Notes under the pieces: model-generated | Told to the model about the DNA's origin: nothing | The model's input: the letters and a program-made list of their open reading frames with translations, nothing else | Databases searched by the model: none | In this document: positions 29,662 through 37,474 of the stretch, piece after piece | Layout: each line of letters begins with the position of its first letter | Position numbering within the stretch: the stretch's first letter is position 1 | Program-made: the position numbers and the translations under genes | Source of the DNA: Candidatus Methanophagales archaeon | Lineage (GTDB): Archaea; Halobacteriota; Syntropharchaeia; Alkanophagales; Methanospirareceae | Assembly (NCBI GenBank): GCA_030602585.1 | Contig: JAUVZJ010000017.1 | Span: 1-38,439, forward strand | DNA: 38,439 nucleotides | Reading direction: 5' to 3'

Positions 29662-31013
29662 GAGAATTACGAGAAGATGAAGTAATATCTTTTGGGTCAA
29701 AGGGAATGGAGTTAAAAGAAAGCCCGGAATTTGAAAAACGAATAGGTATATGGTTTTACTTTACGAGAACAGAAGGAATAGGTGGAGTTATAAAAACAAT
29801 ACCCGCTGACTTCTTTGTTCGTGAAATTACGAATAGAAAGGAAAGCGAAGAAGGAAAATACCTGATTGCCGAATTGAAGAAGGAAAACTGGGACACACAC
29901 GGCGTGATAAGAGAGATTTCTCGTAGGCTGCGAGTTAGCAGGAATAGGATTGGGTTCGCAGGCACGAAAGACAAATCCGCCGTGACAACGCAGAAGATAA
30001 GTATATGGGATACCGATGAAAAAGAGCTGGAACGAGTAAAAATCGCTGATGTCTCGTTAAAAATAATCGGGAGGTCGAATAAAGCCGTTTCCTTAGGCGA
30101 CCTTTATGGAAACGAGTTTGAGATTGTTATTCGTGGTATAGAAGGTGGAAAAGAAGCGATAAAAGATAAAATCGATGCGATAACAACCGAAATAGAAAAT
30201 GCCGGCGGGATACCTAATTTCTTCGGTAGTCAGCGTTTTGGCATTAGCCGTCCGATAACGCACGTAGTAGGAAAACACCTGATACAGGGTGAACTAAGAG
30301 AAGCGGTTATGTCTTACATATCCGATATTTTCCCGGGGGAAAGCGAAGAGGCGAAACAAGCGAGGATGTTATGCAAGGCGGGTGAACTGAAAGAAAGCTT
30401 GAAAATAATGCCTTTGCGATACGAAAGAGCAATGTTGAATGAGCTTGTAAAAAGTGATAATGAAGCAAATTTCCTTTCTGCTTTTTCCGTCCTTCCAAAG
30501 AACTTACAAAAACTTTTCGTTCATGCGTATCAAGCTTATCTCTTCAATCTCGTCTTAAGCCATCGTATGAAACGAAACTTGCCTTTTAATGAAGCGTTGG
30601 CAGGCGATGTGGTCTGTTTTCACAATGAATTTGGATTCGCAGACGCTGACAAGGTGGAGAGAGTCACAGAAGATAAAATGGCGGGGATGAACAGGTTAAT
30701 AAAGAGGGGCAGGGCTTTTGTCACCGCTTCTATCTCTGGATATGAAACTGAATTTGCAGATGGTGTGGAAGGGGAGATAGAGCGGAAGGTTCTGGAAGAA
30801 GAAGCCATCGAATTAACCGATTTTCATATCGAAAAGATTCCGGAAATAAGCTCTAAAGGGATAAGAAGACCGGTGTTGGTGCCGGTGAAGTTAAGTAAAG
30901 AAGAAATCAGCGATGATGAGCTTAATCCCGGACTATTCAAAGTAACGTTACATTTCTTCCTGCCAAAAGGCTCTTATGCTACTGTTCTGTTAAGAGAATA
31001 TATGAAAAAATAA
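29658..31013 (+). CDS. truD: tRNA pseudouridine synthase TruD
   Basis: 451 aa if GTG 29658 is used (GTGA overlap with the upstream stop), or 435 aa from ATG 29706 (MELKESPEFEKRIGI), which fits the usual archaeal N-terminus better. Catalytic FAGTKDKSAVTTQ, the GNEFEIVIRGI strand, NFFGSQRFGISRPITH and the TRUD insertion domain are intact. It makes pseudouridine 13 in tRNA (and U35 of tRNA-Tyr in some archaea). The end is PKGSYATVLLREYMK, as in the family. Confidence 0.93.
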   Translation: MRELREDEVISFGSKGMELKESPEFEKRIGIWFYFTRTEGIGGVIKTIPADFFVREITNRKESEEGKYLIAELKKENWDTHGVIREISRRLRVSRNRIGFAGTKDKSAVTTQKISIWDTDEKELERVKIADVSLKIIGRSNKAVSLGDLYGNEFEIVIRGIEGGKEAIKDKIDAITTEIENAGGIPNFFGSQRFGISRPITHVVGKHLIQGELREAVMSYISDIFPGESEEAKQARMLCKAGELKESLKIMPLRYERAMLNELVKSDNEANFLSAFSVLPKNLQKLFVHAYQAYLFNLVLSHRMKRNLPFNEALAGDVVCFHNEFGFADADKVERVTEDKMAGMNRLIKRGRAFVTASISGYETEFADGVEGEIERKVLEEEAIELTDFHIEKIPEISSKGIRRPVLVPVKLSKEEISDDELNPGLFKVTLHFFLPKGSYATVLLREYMKK

Positions 31014-31021
31014 AATAGTTG

Positions 31022-31057
31022 TTTCTTTGGTAAAGCTTTCTTTTTTAAGGAAAGGTT
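31022..31057 (-). repeat. Interspersed palindromic element after truD
   Basis: On the minus strand this block equals the 36-nt in-frame insert of coaE at 4379-4414 except for one base. It begins 8 nt after the truD stop. Confidence 0.85.
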
Positions 31058-31095
31058 TGTTTTGAATTTTGAAATTAGGATTTGGGATTTGTTTT

Positions 31096-31136
31096 CGTGG
31101 GCTCTGCCCACGTCCCCGCAAGCCCTGAAAGGGCTT
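31096..31136. terminator. Two consecutive perfect hairpins between truD and nmd3
   Basis: CGTGGGC TCT GCCCACG (31096-31112) and AAGCCCT GAA AGGGCTT (31120-31136) are perfect 7-bp stems, flanked by degenerate AATTTTG/GATTTGGG repeats. They sit between convergent genes, so a two-way transcription end or RNA-end stabiliser is likely. GC-rich islands in an AT-rich spacer also suit a small inserted element. Confidence 0.5.
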
Positions 31137-31163
31137 AATTTGATGCTTATGATTTGGAATTTT

Positions 31164-32048
31164 TCAAGAAACCTTCTTCGCCCCCTTCAATTCTTTCTTA
31201 CTCAAGAACATGTTCTCGCCAGTGTTTATATCCCTGCCTTCTATTCCTTTTCCTTCTATCACGTGCTCCACGGAAATCACTTTATCATCTACTTCCACGA
31301 TGTCACCTTCCTTAAATCCCGGAAGTCTAACCGAAAACGACACCCTGTATATATTCCTGCCGTCTTTACGTCCATACAATTTCTGACTTTCCGAAAACGC
31401 CCCACCTAATTTCTTCACTATCGCTCTCGAAATCCTCCGTCCACATTCCATGCTGCTGACATAAATGTCCAGCCCCTCCTTCAACATCATCTCTTTAGAT
31501 ACGAAATCCGATTCTCCTAAGGACGAATACGCAATTTTTTCCGCCATAACAAGTTCGTCATCCGTTGGAATTCTACCCTCTGCCCTTATTTGCACTATAC
31601 CCGCGTAATATCCACCCGCTATCCTGCTGCACCGTTCACACATCTCTCGTTTCAGAATAACCGCTATCTCGCCTCTTTCTGCTATCTCCACCCCCTTTAC
31701 TTCTGCTTTTGCAACCAGAAACACGCTTGCTCTGCGCTCACCTTCTTTCCTTAAACCCTTTATCTCGACTTCACAGCCGTATCCATACTTCTTTCTTATT
31801 TCTCTCTTCACGGAATCCTCAACCACTTCTTCTATGCTCGTTCTCTCATTACCCTTAAAATAGCCTCCGCAATTCTTGCATACACTCAGACTTAGCTCTA
31901 ATTTATCCGCTTCGATTAACAATATTCCTTGCTTGAAACAGTCCTTACATAAAGAATCGAAAAGTTCATCTGTTTTTTTACCACATCGCGGGCAGAATTT
32001 AGCCCATTTCTCTCTCCCTTTTCTTTCCTCTTTCATTGTTACTGCCAT
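31164..32048 (-). CDS. NMD3-family protein
   Basis: 294 aa from ATG 32048 (MAVTMKEERKG); a TTG ten codons upstream is less likely. Two zinc-ribbon pairs, FCPRCGKKTDE...LCKDC and SVCKNCGGYF, open the protein. A third, MCERCSRIAGGYY, follows. The C-terminus has the OB-like RLPGFKEGDIVEVDDKVISV. The eukaryotic homologue is the 60S export adaptor; archaeal members are thought to act in large-subunit biogenesis. Monocistronic, convergent with truD. Confidence 0.85.
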   Translation of the reverse strand: MAVTMKEERKGREKWAKFCPRCGKKTDELFDSLCKDCFKQGILLIEADKLELSLSVCKNCGGYFKGNERTSIEEVVEDSVKREIRKKYGYGCEVEIKGLRKEGERRASVFLVAKAEVKGVEIAERGEIAVILKREMCERCSRIAGGYYAGIVQIRAEGRIPTDDELVMAEKIAYSSLGESDFVSKEMMLKEGLDIYVSSMECGRRISRAIVKKLGGAFSESQKLYGRKDGRNIYRVSFSVRLPGFKEGDIVEVDDKVISVEHVIEGKGIEGRDINTGENMFLSKKELKGAKKVS

Positions 32049-32248
32049 GAAAAATATGTTTAATATGATATTACCCAATTAAGTGTAATGTCCATTAATT
32101 AATAGTCCACGGTTAATTATGTTATCAAACATATCGAAAACAAACGTTACCCTTTACAAAAGAACCTTTCTCCTTCCTTCTTTATACCTTCAAAAAGGTA
32201 GTCTTTTTAGCATGGTGTTTTCGCACCCCTTCCTTCGTATAATCCTTA

Positions 32249-32506
32249 TCACCGTGATTTTCTTTCTACAAACCTCATTACATCCTTAGCGTAAGCTATA
32301 CGCCAGGGTTTCACGTTTTTAACTTCTTTTATAATTCTATCATGCTCATCATAGAAGATAACATCAATGGGGAAACACATAAAAAAAGTGTGAACCACAA
32401 TGGTAGATGGTTTTTTAAATCGAAATTCCATCTGACCCTTAAAATCCTTCCGAAACATTAAGCCAATGGTGCGCTTTATTACGCCATCTGCATATTCGGT
32501 TTTCAT
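32249..32506 (-). CDS. Short DUF192-family protein
   Basis: 85 aa from ATG 32506 (MKTEYADGVIKRTIGLMF), chosen because AGGA lies 6 nt before it and the family begins near GLMFRK. TIGLMFRKDF and HTFFMCFPIDVIFYDEHDRI are the DUF192 hallmarks. Family members are usually longer: the final strand with a (D/N)xVLEL(P/G)AG-like segment is reduced to DVMRFVERKSR. The open frame continues upstream to a GTG at 32620 with unrelated-looking sequence. No function is established for the family. Confidence 0.75.
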   Translation of the reverse strand: MKTEYADGVIKRTIGLMFRKDFKGQMEFRFKKPSTIVVHTFFMCFPIDVIFYDEHDRIIKEVKNVKPWRIAYAKDVMRFVERKSR

Positions 32507-32688
32507 ATTTATTCCTATCCTAAAAAATAAAAGGTATAAATAAAAGGCTCTCCCCTCCGCTATCTCCAAATATGATAAATCACCACATTGTATGTTCTCA
32601 GATAAACTTTCTAAAATCACCCGCTCATCAGTTACCGCACCTAAATTGATAATCCAACCATTTCTTTCCTAATAATTGTATCGCTCAT
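32507..32688 (-). pseudogene. Frame-disrupted coding remnant upstream of the DUF192 gene
   Basis: An ATG at 32688 overlaps the stop of the 52-aa ORF (ATGA). It opens MSDTIIRKEMVGLSI and stops at 32641. Shifting one frame at that point gives a protein-like run (GWIINLGAVTDERVILESLS, then NIQCGDLSYLEIAEGRAF ...) that stays open into the DUF192 gene. This suggests a frameshifted gene, or a frameshifted N-terminal part of a fusion. I do not recognise the domain. Confidence 0.4.
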
Positions 32689-32843
32689 AAGCTCACCCCC
32701 GTCATCCTCATCATCCTCCTCTCGCTCCACTCCCTCATGTGCTTTAACTCTTGTAAAAGAACGGTGTTCATTTTTGCTGACTTTTTTAGTCTCTTTCCAA
32801 TTTCCTCTACCTCATCCAGCCAAAATTCGTTCTCGTTTATCAT
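32685..32843 (-). CDS. Small helical protein (52 aa)
   Basis: The frame starts MINENEFWLDEVEEIGKRLK and ends RRMMRMTGVSL; it is charged and amphipathic. GGGGGT lies 8 nt before the ATG, and the stop overlaps the next ATG (ATGA), both signs of real translation. No family recognised. Confidence 0.5.
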   Translation of the reverse strand: MINENEFWLDEVEEIGKRLKKSAKMNTVLLQELKHMREWSERRMMRMTGVSL

Positions 32844-33123
32844 CGCTTTTTACCCCCAAAAATGACAGGGTCAAGTAAGTTGAGAATGTAACATGGTATG
32901 GAAAATACAAACATTCTATTTGGGTAGTAACCCCCACTCCCGCCCCTGTTACAGCTATCTATAATATTATACATACCATAATCTATTAAAAAGACGCAAT
33001 ATATAAGCTTTTCGGTTTTTTACGCCGATATTAATCCTACAACCCTTCATAAAGGCGCTATAAACGGCTCGTTAGTGCAGTAAAAATAATAATATAAAAA
33101 ACTTCTGATATTAGAAAATAAAT
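32844..33123. other. Gene-free intergenic region
   Basis: 280 nt between the 52-aa ORF and the redox cluster. It contains a GGGGGT ribosome site for the 52-aa ORF, several TATA-like stretches (CAATATATAAGC near 32997, TAATATAAAAAAC near 33090) and a C-rich tract (CCCCCACTCCCGCCCC, near 32931). I see no coding frame, tRNA or strong hairpin. Confidence 0.5.
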
Positions 33124-33360
33124 TCACATCATTTGCAATTTTACTTCAGCCCCCCCTCCTCCCTCCCCCCTCTCATACCGCTCTGTTATAAAAGCCCTTT
33201 TCGCTTTATACTTCACTTTCGCCTCGTCGTACCCATACTTATCCACGAGCTTCTCCAATAATCGCTTTTTACTGCCACCTTTCAGTTGTAACTCCTCTAT
33301 TACCGCGTTAACTATTCTCTCCTTTTCCTTATCCCCCGCAATCTCTTTTTCTTCGCTCAT
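33124..33360 (-). CDS. Small basic hypothetical protein, last gene of the redox cluster
   Basis: 78 aa. ERIVNAVIEELQLKGGSKKR followed by LLEKLVDKYGYDEAKVKYKA looks like a small winged-helix or helical domain, then a Gly-rich stretch (GEGGGGAEVKLQMM). Its start overlaps the stop of the molybdopterin-fold gene by 4 nt, so it belongs to that operon. It might be an assembly factor or regulator; no family recognised. Confidence 0.65.
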   Translation of the reverse strand: MSEEKEIAGDKEKERIVNAVIEELQLKGGSKKRLLEKLVDKYGYDEAKVKYKAKRAFITERYERGEGGGGAEVKLQMM

Positions 33361-34913
33361 TCAGCCCTTCTCGCTTCTACCCTCGTTAGCAAGCCCTGTA
33401 ATGGCTTAATTGACAGTTTCGCCTCAGACAAAACCAAATTCGGTGGCAAATCCGAAATCTTAAATCCCATTCTTTCTTTCCCCTCTCCCTGCACAATCTC
33501 CACTACATCACCTCTAAACAGTCCGAGCTCTCTCATCGCTACCGGACTTATCTCCACAAAATTCTTAGCACGAATACCATTCCAGAAGAAAGGATTGGTC
33601 TTATACCAGAGGAAATACTCTTCTTCCGCTCCCCCTCCTTCTTCCTTCTCTATTTTCGGTTCTACTACTTCAAACTTCCTTTCCTCTCGTTTTACCGCAA
33701 TCTCAAACTCACTTATTTCTGAATCTCCCAGCCCTAACCTTTTCTTTGCCTCTTCATGAACTTCCTCATACTTCCTCCCTTTTCCTATGCTCTCCATTAT
33801 CCCCAACCCTTTTTCCGATTCACCACCAATTTCCAATACTCTACCTTCTACGTTGACCACCGTCCCTTTTTTCATAAAAAACGGCTCTGAACAAATCGTT
33901 ATACCGGCAGTGTCGGACAAATGAGTTCTGAATGCATTTTGCTCTATCAGCAAGTCCAGTTTTGGAATTGTCTCAGCGACCTCTTCACCTCCGAGCATTG
34001 CTCCTGCAATGTCTGTTTCGAGCAAATAAAGCGCTTTTATTTCTCCTCTTTCCACACCCTCAAGTATCTCAAACAAATCCTTTCTGCCACCGTCACGTCC
34101 AAGCAAAAAAGCACCTGTGGAATTCAAAAACGGCTTCAAAAGAAAGAGTCTTGACGAAGTAGATGCATTTAGCCATAACATCAACGACAAAAATTGCGGA
34201 TTCGTATAGGGTGTTAACTCGCCAATAATCAACGAATCTTCAAATAGCTCTTTCTTTTCCTTTATTCTCTCGACCTCCGTAGGCTTCACCAAAACTGTCT
34301 CATCTGCTATCCCTCTCTCGTTCTTCGCAAAAGACACCTCTATTACTTTTGCTCCGTTCTTCTTTGCCTTTAATATCCTCCTCGCAAGCAGCGGATAATG
34401 CACGAAAGGGTCGAGGAAAAAAAGTATTATCTTAGATGCTCCCTCCACTTCGCTAAATGGCAACCCGTTCTCGATAATATATGCTGCTTCTTCTGGAACC
34501 ACACTGAAGAACCTTTCGAACCCAAAGGATACGTTCTCACAGCCAAACTCAGCCGCTAAAGAAACAAAAGACACTATTTCCTCATTGGTTATCGTGCCCG
34601 GCAGTGCTATAAAAGCGAGTTCATCAGGTTTCATGCCCTTAAGACTTTCCTTTGCCGCTTTTATCGCCTCTTCCTGCTTCACTTCTTTACCATCCACGGA
34701 ATTAATCATCGCTTCTCGTTCGTAATACGTATGCAAATCAGTCCCGAACCTGCATAGTTTACCTTCGTTCATCGGCGACGTCGTCCGGTGCAATACTTTC
34801 CTCTTCCCCCCTTCCTCAGACTCAAGCAAATACAAACCGCAACCTATACTGCATCCAGGGCAAATAGACGAATTCGTTTTCATTTCCTCCCTATTCCTAT
34901 TCTGCCTCGGCAC
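33357..34913 (-). CDS. Molybdopterin-oxidoreductase-fold protein (FdhA/NuoG-like) lacking an obvious catalytic Sec/Cys
   Basis: 518 aa from GTG 34913, or 508 from ATG 34883 (MKTNSSICPGC; GGAGG is only 2 nt away). It opens with CPGCSIGCGLYLL ... GKLCRFG, the [4Fe-4S] site of FdhA/NapA/NuoG proteins. The fold continues (DELAFIALPGTITNEEIVSF, GAKVIEVSFAKNERGIADE, FLLGRDGG, KALYLLETDIAGAML, then FFMKKGTVVNVEGRVLEI as in NuoG). A C-terminal molybdopterin-dinucleotide-type domain ends it (EISPVAMRELGLFRGDVVEI). Formate dehydrogenases of about 680 aa have a Sec or Cys near residue 130-140 with a following His; no such motif is seen. It may be a non-formate or non-catalytic subunit. Confidence 0.78.
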   Translation of the reverse strand: MPRQNRNREEMKTNSSICPGCSIGCGLYLLESEEGGKRKVLHRTTSPMNEGKLCRFGTDLHTYYEREAMINSVDGKEVKQEEAIKAAKESLKGMKPDELAFIALPGTITNEEIVSFVSLAAEFGCENVSFGFERFFSVVPEEAAYIIENGLPFSEVEGASKIILFFLDPFVHYPLLARRILKAKKNGAKVIEVSFAKNERGIADETVLVKPTEVERIKEKKELFEDSLIIGELTPYTNPQFLSLMLWLNASTSSRLFLLKPFLNSTGAFLLGRDGGRKDLFEILEGVERGEIKALYLLETDIAGAMLGGEEVAETIPKLDLLIEQNAFRTHLSDTAGITICSEPFFMKKGTVVNVEGRVLEIGGESEKGLGIMESIGKGRKYEEVHEEAKKRLGLGDSEISEFEIAVKREERKFEVVEPKIEKEEGGGAEEEYFLWYKTNPFFWNGIRAKNFVEISPVAMRELGLFRGDVVEIVQGEGKERMGFKISDLPPNLVLSEAKLSIKPLQGLLTRVEARRAE

Positions 34914-36075
34914 TCCATCCCAATTCCGTCTCGTATAACGGCGGTTTTTTCGTGACGTCCATCCCCGGTGTGTATCCCAGGTGACGTTGCATCCGCTCTG
35001 AGAATCGCCGCTGTATTAGTGTTAGTGGTATGTCCACGGGGCAAACGTCCTCACATTGACCACAATGTATGCAAGAATCCATCAGATGAAATATCCTGAC
35101 CAGGTTATACATAGAAATTGCATAAGAATCTCGCTCGTCATACAGCCCTGTGCACTTCGCATCTTCTTCACATGCGCAAACCGGGCATACTTCCTTACAT
35201 GCACCACAATGAATACAGTTTTTTAACGCACCCACATAAAACTCAAATCTTTCCGAACGTGATAGTGCCTTCAGGGCATCCATCTTCTCCTTCCAACTCG
35301 CTGCACGTTTCTGCATCCCTGCATCTATCCTCTGCCTCGTCTCTATTCCTTTTCCCGGTGCCTCCTCTATCGCTACATATCCGCTATCCACTGCATTTTT
35401 GAATAAAGTCTCGCCTTTATCCGTGAGCACTTCTACAAACGTCTTCTTCTCGTCATTCGACCCCCAGTTTCCACAGGCTAAATCAGCCATTGTTGGTATT
35501 TTCGTAACGCACGATTTGCACGCATCTCTCCTTCCATACCCCTTCTCCTCCAGCTCGTCTATCTTCATCCATTTCTCTTTCTCCTTACCTTCCTCGTCAC
35601 TCACCAGAAATATCTTTCCTTCTTTTATCTCCTCTCTCACTACTGAATCCGGGTCAAGCCCATAATACGCTGCTATCTCCCGCATTCTCAACGGATGTAA
35701 CGTTGCACCGCAGTTAAGCCCTACCATATATACATTCTCAAGACTTACCTGTCTCCTCTTCGCCTGCTCTATTATCCCACGTGCGTCACAAGGCTTTGTC
35801 GGCAGCCCTATCCTTTTCTTCGCCGCATACTCCACCACGTATTTCGTAAGATTCAAAGGTACGCAGTGCAAAGAGCCGCTACATTCCTTTATCTCTTCCG
35901 GGTCGTTCGTCAACACAGGTATGCCTTCATACACGCTCTTTTTCTTAACTACCAGAGCAACGTCAATAAAATCAGTTTCCAATGCGCTTACAAGCGTAGC
36001 AGTTACAAATCCGCCATTCGCTCCTTTTTTTCTTATCGCATCATCCTTAGCCCATGCAAGATAATATCTCGGCAT
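34897..36075 (-). CDS. FdhB/FrhB-family F420 (or flavin) oxidoreductase subunit with two [4Fe-4S] clusters
   Basis: 392 aa from ATG 36075, which follows the MvhD stop by 8 nt; the frame stays open upstream within mvhD but that part is out-of-frame sequence. MPRYYLAWAKDDAIRKKGAN GGFVTATLVSAL is the FrhB/FdhB start, with KPCDARGI, GLNCGATLHP and GRRDACKSCVTKIPTMADLA following. Two ferredoxin motifs close it: CIHCGACKEVCPVC and CIHCGQCEDVCPVD. Family members exchange electrons between F420H2 or flavin and iron-sulfur partners. Placed between MvhD and the molybdopterin-fold protein, it most likely links F420 or another donor to heterodisulfide reductase. Confidence 0.85.
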   Translation of the reverse strand: MPRYYLAWAKDDAIRKKGANGGFVTATLVSALETDFIDVALVVKKKSVYEGIPVLTNDPEEIKECSGSLHCVPLNLTKYVVEYAAKKRIGLPTKPCDARGIIEQAKRRQVSLENVYMVGLNCGATLHPLRMREIAAYYGLDPDSVVREEIKEGKIFLVSDEEGKEKEKWMKIDELEEKGYGRRDACKSCVTKIPTMADLACGNWGSNDEKKTFVEVLTDKGETLFKNAVDSGYVAIEEAPGKGIETRQRIDAGMQKRAASWKEKMDALKALSRSERFEFYVGALKNCIHCGACKEVCPVCACEEDAKCTGLYDERDSYAISMYNLVRIFHLMDSCIHCGQCEDVCPVDIPLTLIQRRFSERMQRHLGYTPGMDVTKKPPLYETELGWSAEAE

Positions 36076-36083
36076 TTTCGCTT

Positions 36084-36512
36084 TTACTTCTTCCACTCTC
36101 TTCTCAGAGGACTTGGTCCTATCTTCTTTATCTTTTCCGTTACCTCTCGAACCATTTCTGCAAAAAGCGACCCCTCTGATGCAGAAATCCAGCTCAGCCA
36201 AAGCCTCTCCGGCTCTAAGCCAAGCTCGTCCACAAATTCCTTTAAAAACTCATACCTGTTCCTCGTTTTGTAATTCGCATTCACATAATGGCAATCGCCT
36301 ATGTGGCAGCCTGTGACTAAAACAGCATCTGCACCCTCTAAAAGACCCATCAATACGAAAGCAGGGTCTATTCTCCCTGAACACATTACCCTTATCACGC
36401 GTATCGTAGGTGGAACCTGCCTCCTTTCCAACCCCGCAGCATCTGCACCCGCGTAGGAACACCAGTTACAGCAAAACGCCAGTATCTTCGGCTCCCACTC
36501 TTCTTCAGCCAA
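36084..36512 (-). CDS. mvhD: MvhD-family iron-sulfur protein
   Basis: 142 aa. FCCNWCSYAGADAAGLERRQ, VMCSGRIDP and TGCHIGDCHYVNAN hold the conserved cysteines of MvhD, the [2Fe-2S] subunit that carries electrons from hydrogenase or formate dehydrogenase into HdrA. No hydrogenase genes are here; the partner is an FdhB-like protein. The start is TTG 36510-36512, supported by GAGGAG 8 nt upstream; no ATG fits. First gene of the four-gene redox operon. Confidence 0.9.
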   Translation of the reverse strand: MAEEEWEPKILAFCCNWCSYAGADAAGLERRQVPPTIRVIRVMCSGRIDPAFVLMGLLEGADAVLVTGCHIGDCHYVNANYKTRNRYEFLKEFVDELGLEPERLWLSWISASEGSLFAEMVREVTEKIKKIGPSPLRREWKK

Positions 36513-36546
36513 TCTTTTTTTCTCCTCTTGGTTTAATTAGATAGAT

Positions 36547-36560
36547 TTTTATTTAAGTAG
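36547..36560 (-). promoter_or_regulatory. TATA-like box of the mvhD operon
   Basis: TTAAATAAAAATC on the minus strand lies about 40 nt before the TTG start of mvhD, with a GAGGAG ribosome site in the leader. Confidence 0.45.
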
Positions 36561-36604
36561 GACTGAATTATACGTGGAACCTTATAAATTTTGCGAAATT
36601 TTTC

Positions 36605-37474
36605 TTACACAATCATCGTTCCAATTCCTGTATCGGTGAACAACTCAAGTAAAATAGAATGAGGTTCTCGTCCATCTATTATGTGGGCTGTGACACCGCC
36701 GGAAGACGCTCTTAAACTCGCCTCTGCCTTTGGTATCATCCCCTCCCCGATGACTTTATTCGCGATGAACTCTTTTATCTCTGCTGCTGTCGCCCGTGAT
36801 ATCAAAGTAGAGGGGTCAGCAGGATTTCGCAGCAACCCTGAAACGTCAGTGAGCAATATCAGCTTCTTTGCCTTTATTGCATACGCTATCTCACCGGCTA
36901 CCGAATCGGCATTCACGTTAAGGCTGTTTCCTGCGCTATCCACTGCTACTGGCGATATTACGGGAATATATCCCTCCTCAGAGGTTATGTTTATTATTTC
37001 AGCGTTTATCTCCTCTATTTCGCCTACCCAGCCGAGGTCAACTTCTCTTTCCTCGCCTGCAATTCCAACCTTTTGCTTCCGCTTCTTCTTTGCTACTATT
37101 AACTTGCCATCGTTCCCTGACAATCCAATCCCCTTTCCTCCATGTTTTCCGATAAGCGATACTATACGCTCATTTACGCTGCCTACAAGCACCATTCTTA
37201 CTATTTCCATCGTTTCGTCGTCCGTTATGCGAAGCCCACCGATAAATTCAGGCTTCTTACCCAGCTTCTCCATTAGCTTCGTTATCTCCGGACCACCTCC
37301 GTGCACCACCACAGGGCATATTCCAACGAATCTAAGCAGCACGATGTCTTGCGTGATATTATCCATGATGCTTTCATCTACTAACGCATGCCCGCCTATC
37401 TTTATCACCACTTTCGAGCCGTAGAATTCACGAATATACGGCAGCGCCTCTATCAGAACTTCTTCTTTTTTCAT
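36605..37474 (-). CDS. argB: Acetylglutamate kinase
   Basis: 289 aa, second step of arginine synthesis. VVIKIGGHALVDE, VVHGGGPEITKLMEKLGKKP with FIGGLRITDDETMEIV, GLSGNDGKLI, NVNADSVAGEIAYAIKAKKL with LLTDVSGLL, and GEGMIPKAEASLRA are the amino-acid-kinase and ArgB motifs. The ATG overlaps the hemB stop (ATGA). No other arg genes are in the window. Confidence 0.93.
   Translation of the reverse strand: MKKEEVLIEALPYIREFYGSKVVIKIGGHALVDESIMDNITQDIVLLRFVGICPVVVHGGGPEITKLMEKLGKKPEFIGGLRITDDETMEIVRMVLVGSVNERIVSLIGKHGGKGIGLSGNDGKLIVAKKKRKQKVGIAGEEREVDLGWVGEIEEINAEIINITSEEGYIPVISPVAVDSAGNSLNVNADSVAGEIAYAIKAKKLILLTDVSGLLRNPADPSTLISRATAAEIKEFIANKVIGEGMIPKAEASLRASSGGVTAHIIDGREPHSILLELFTDTGIGTMIV

Noticed and set aside
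33357-34913. Calling this protein a formate dehydrogenase catalytic subunit outright
   Set aside because: The catalytic Sec/Cys motif was not found and the protein is too short, so only the fold is claimed.
36681-37424. 247-aa plus-strand frame opposite argB
   Set aside because: argB is unmistakable on the minus strand; the mirror frame is a codon-bias shadow.
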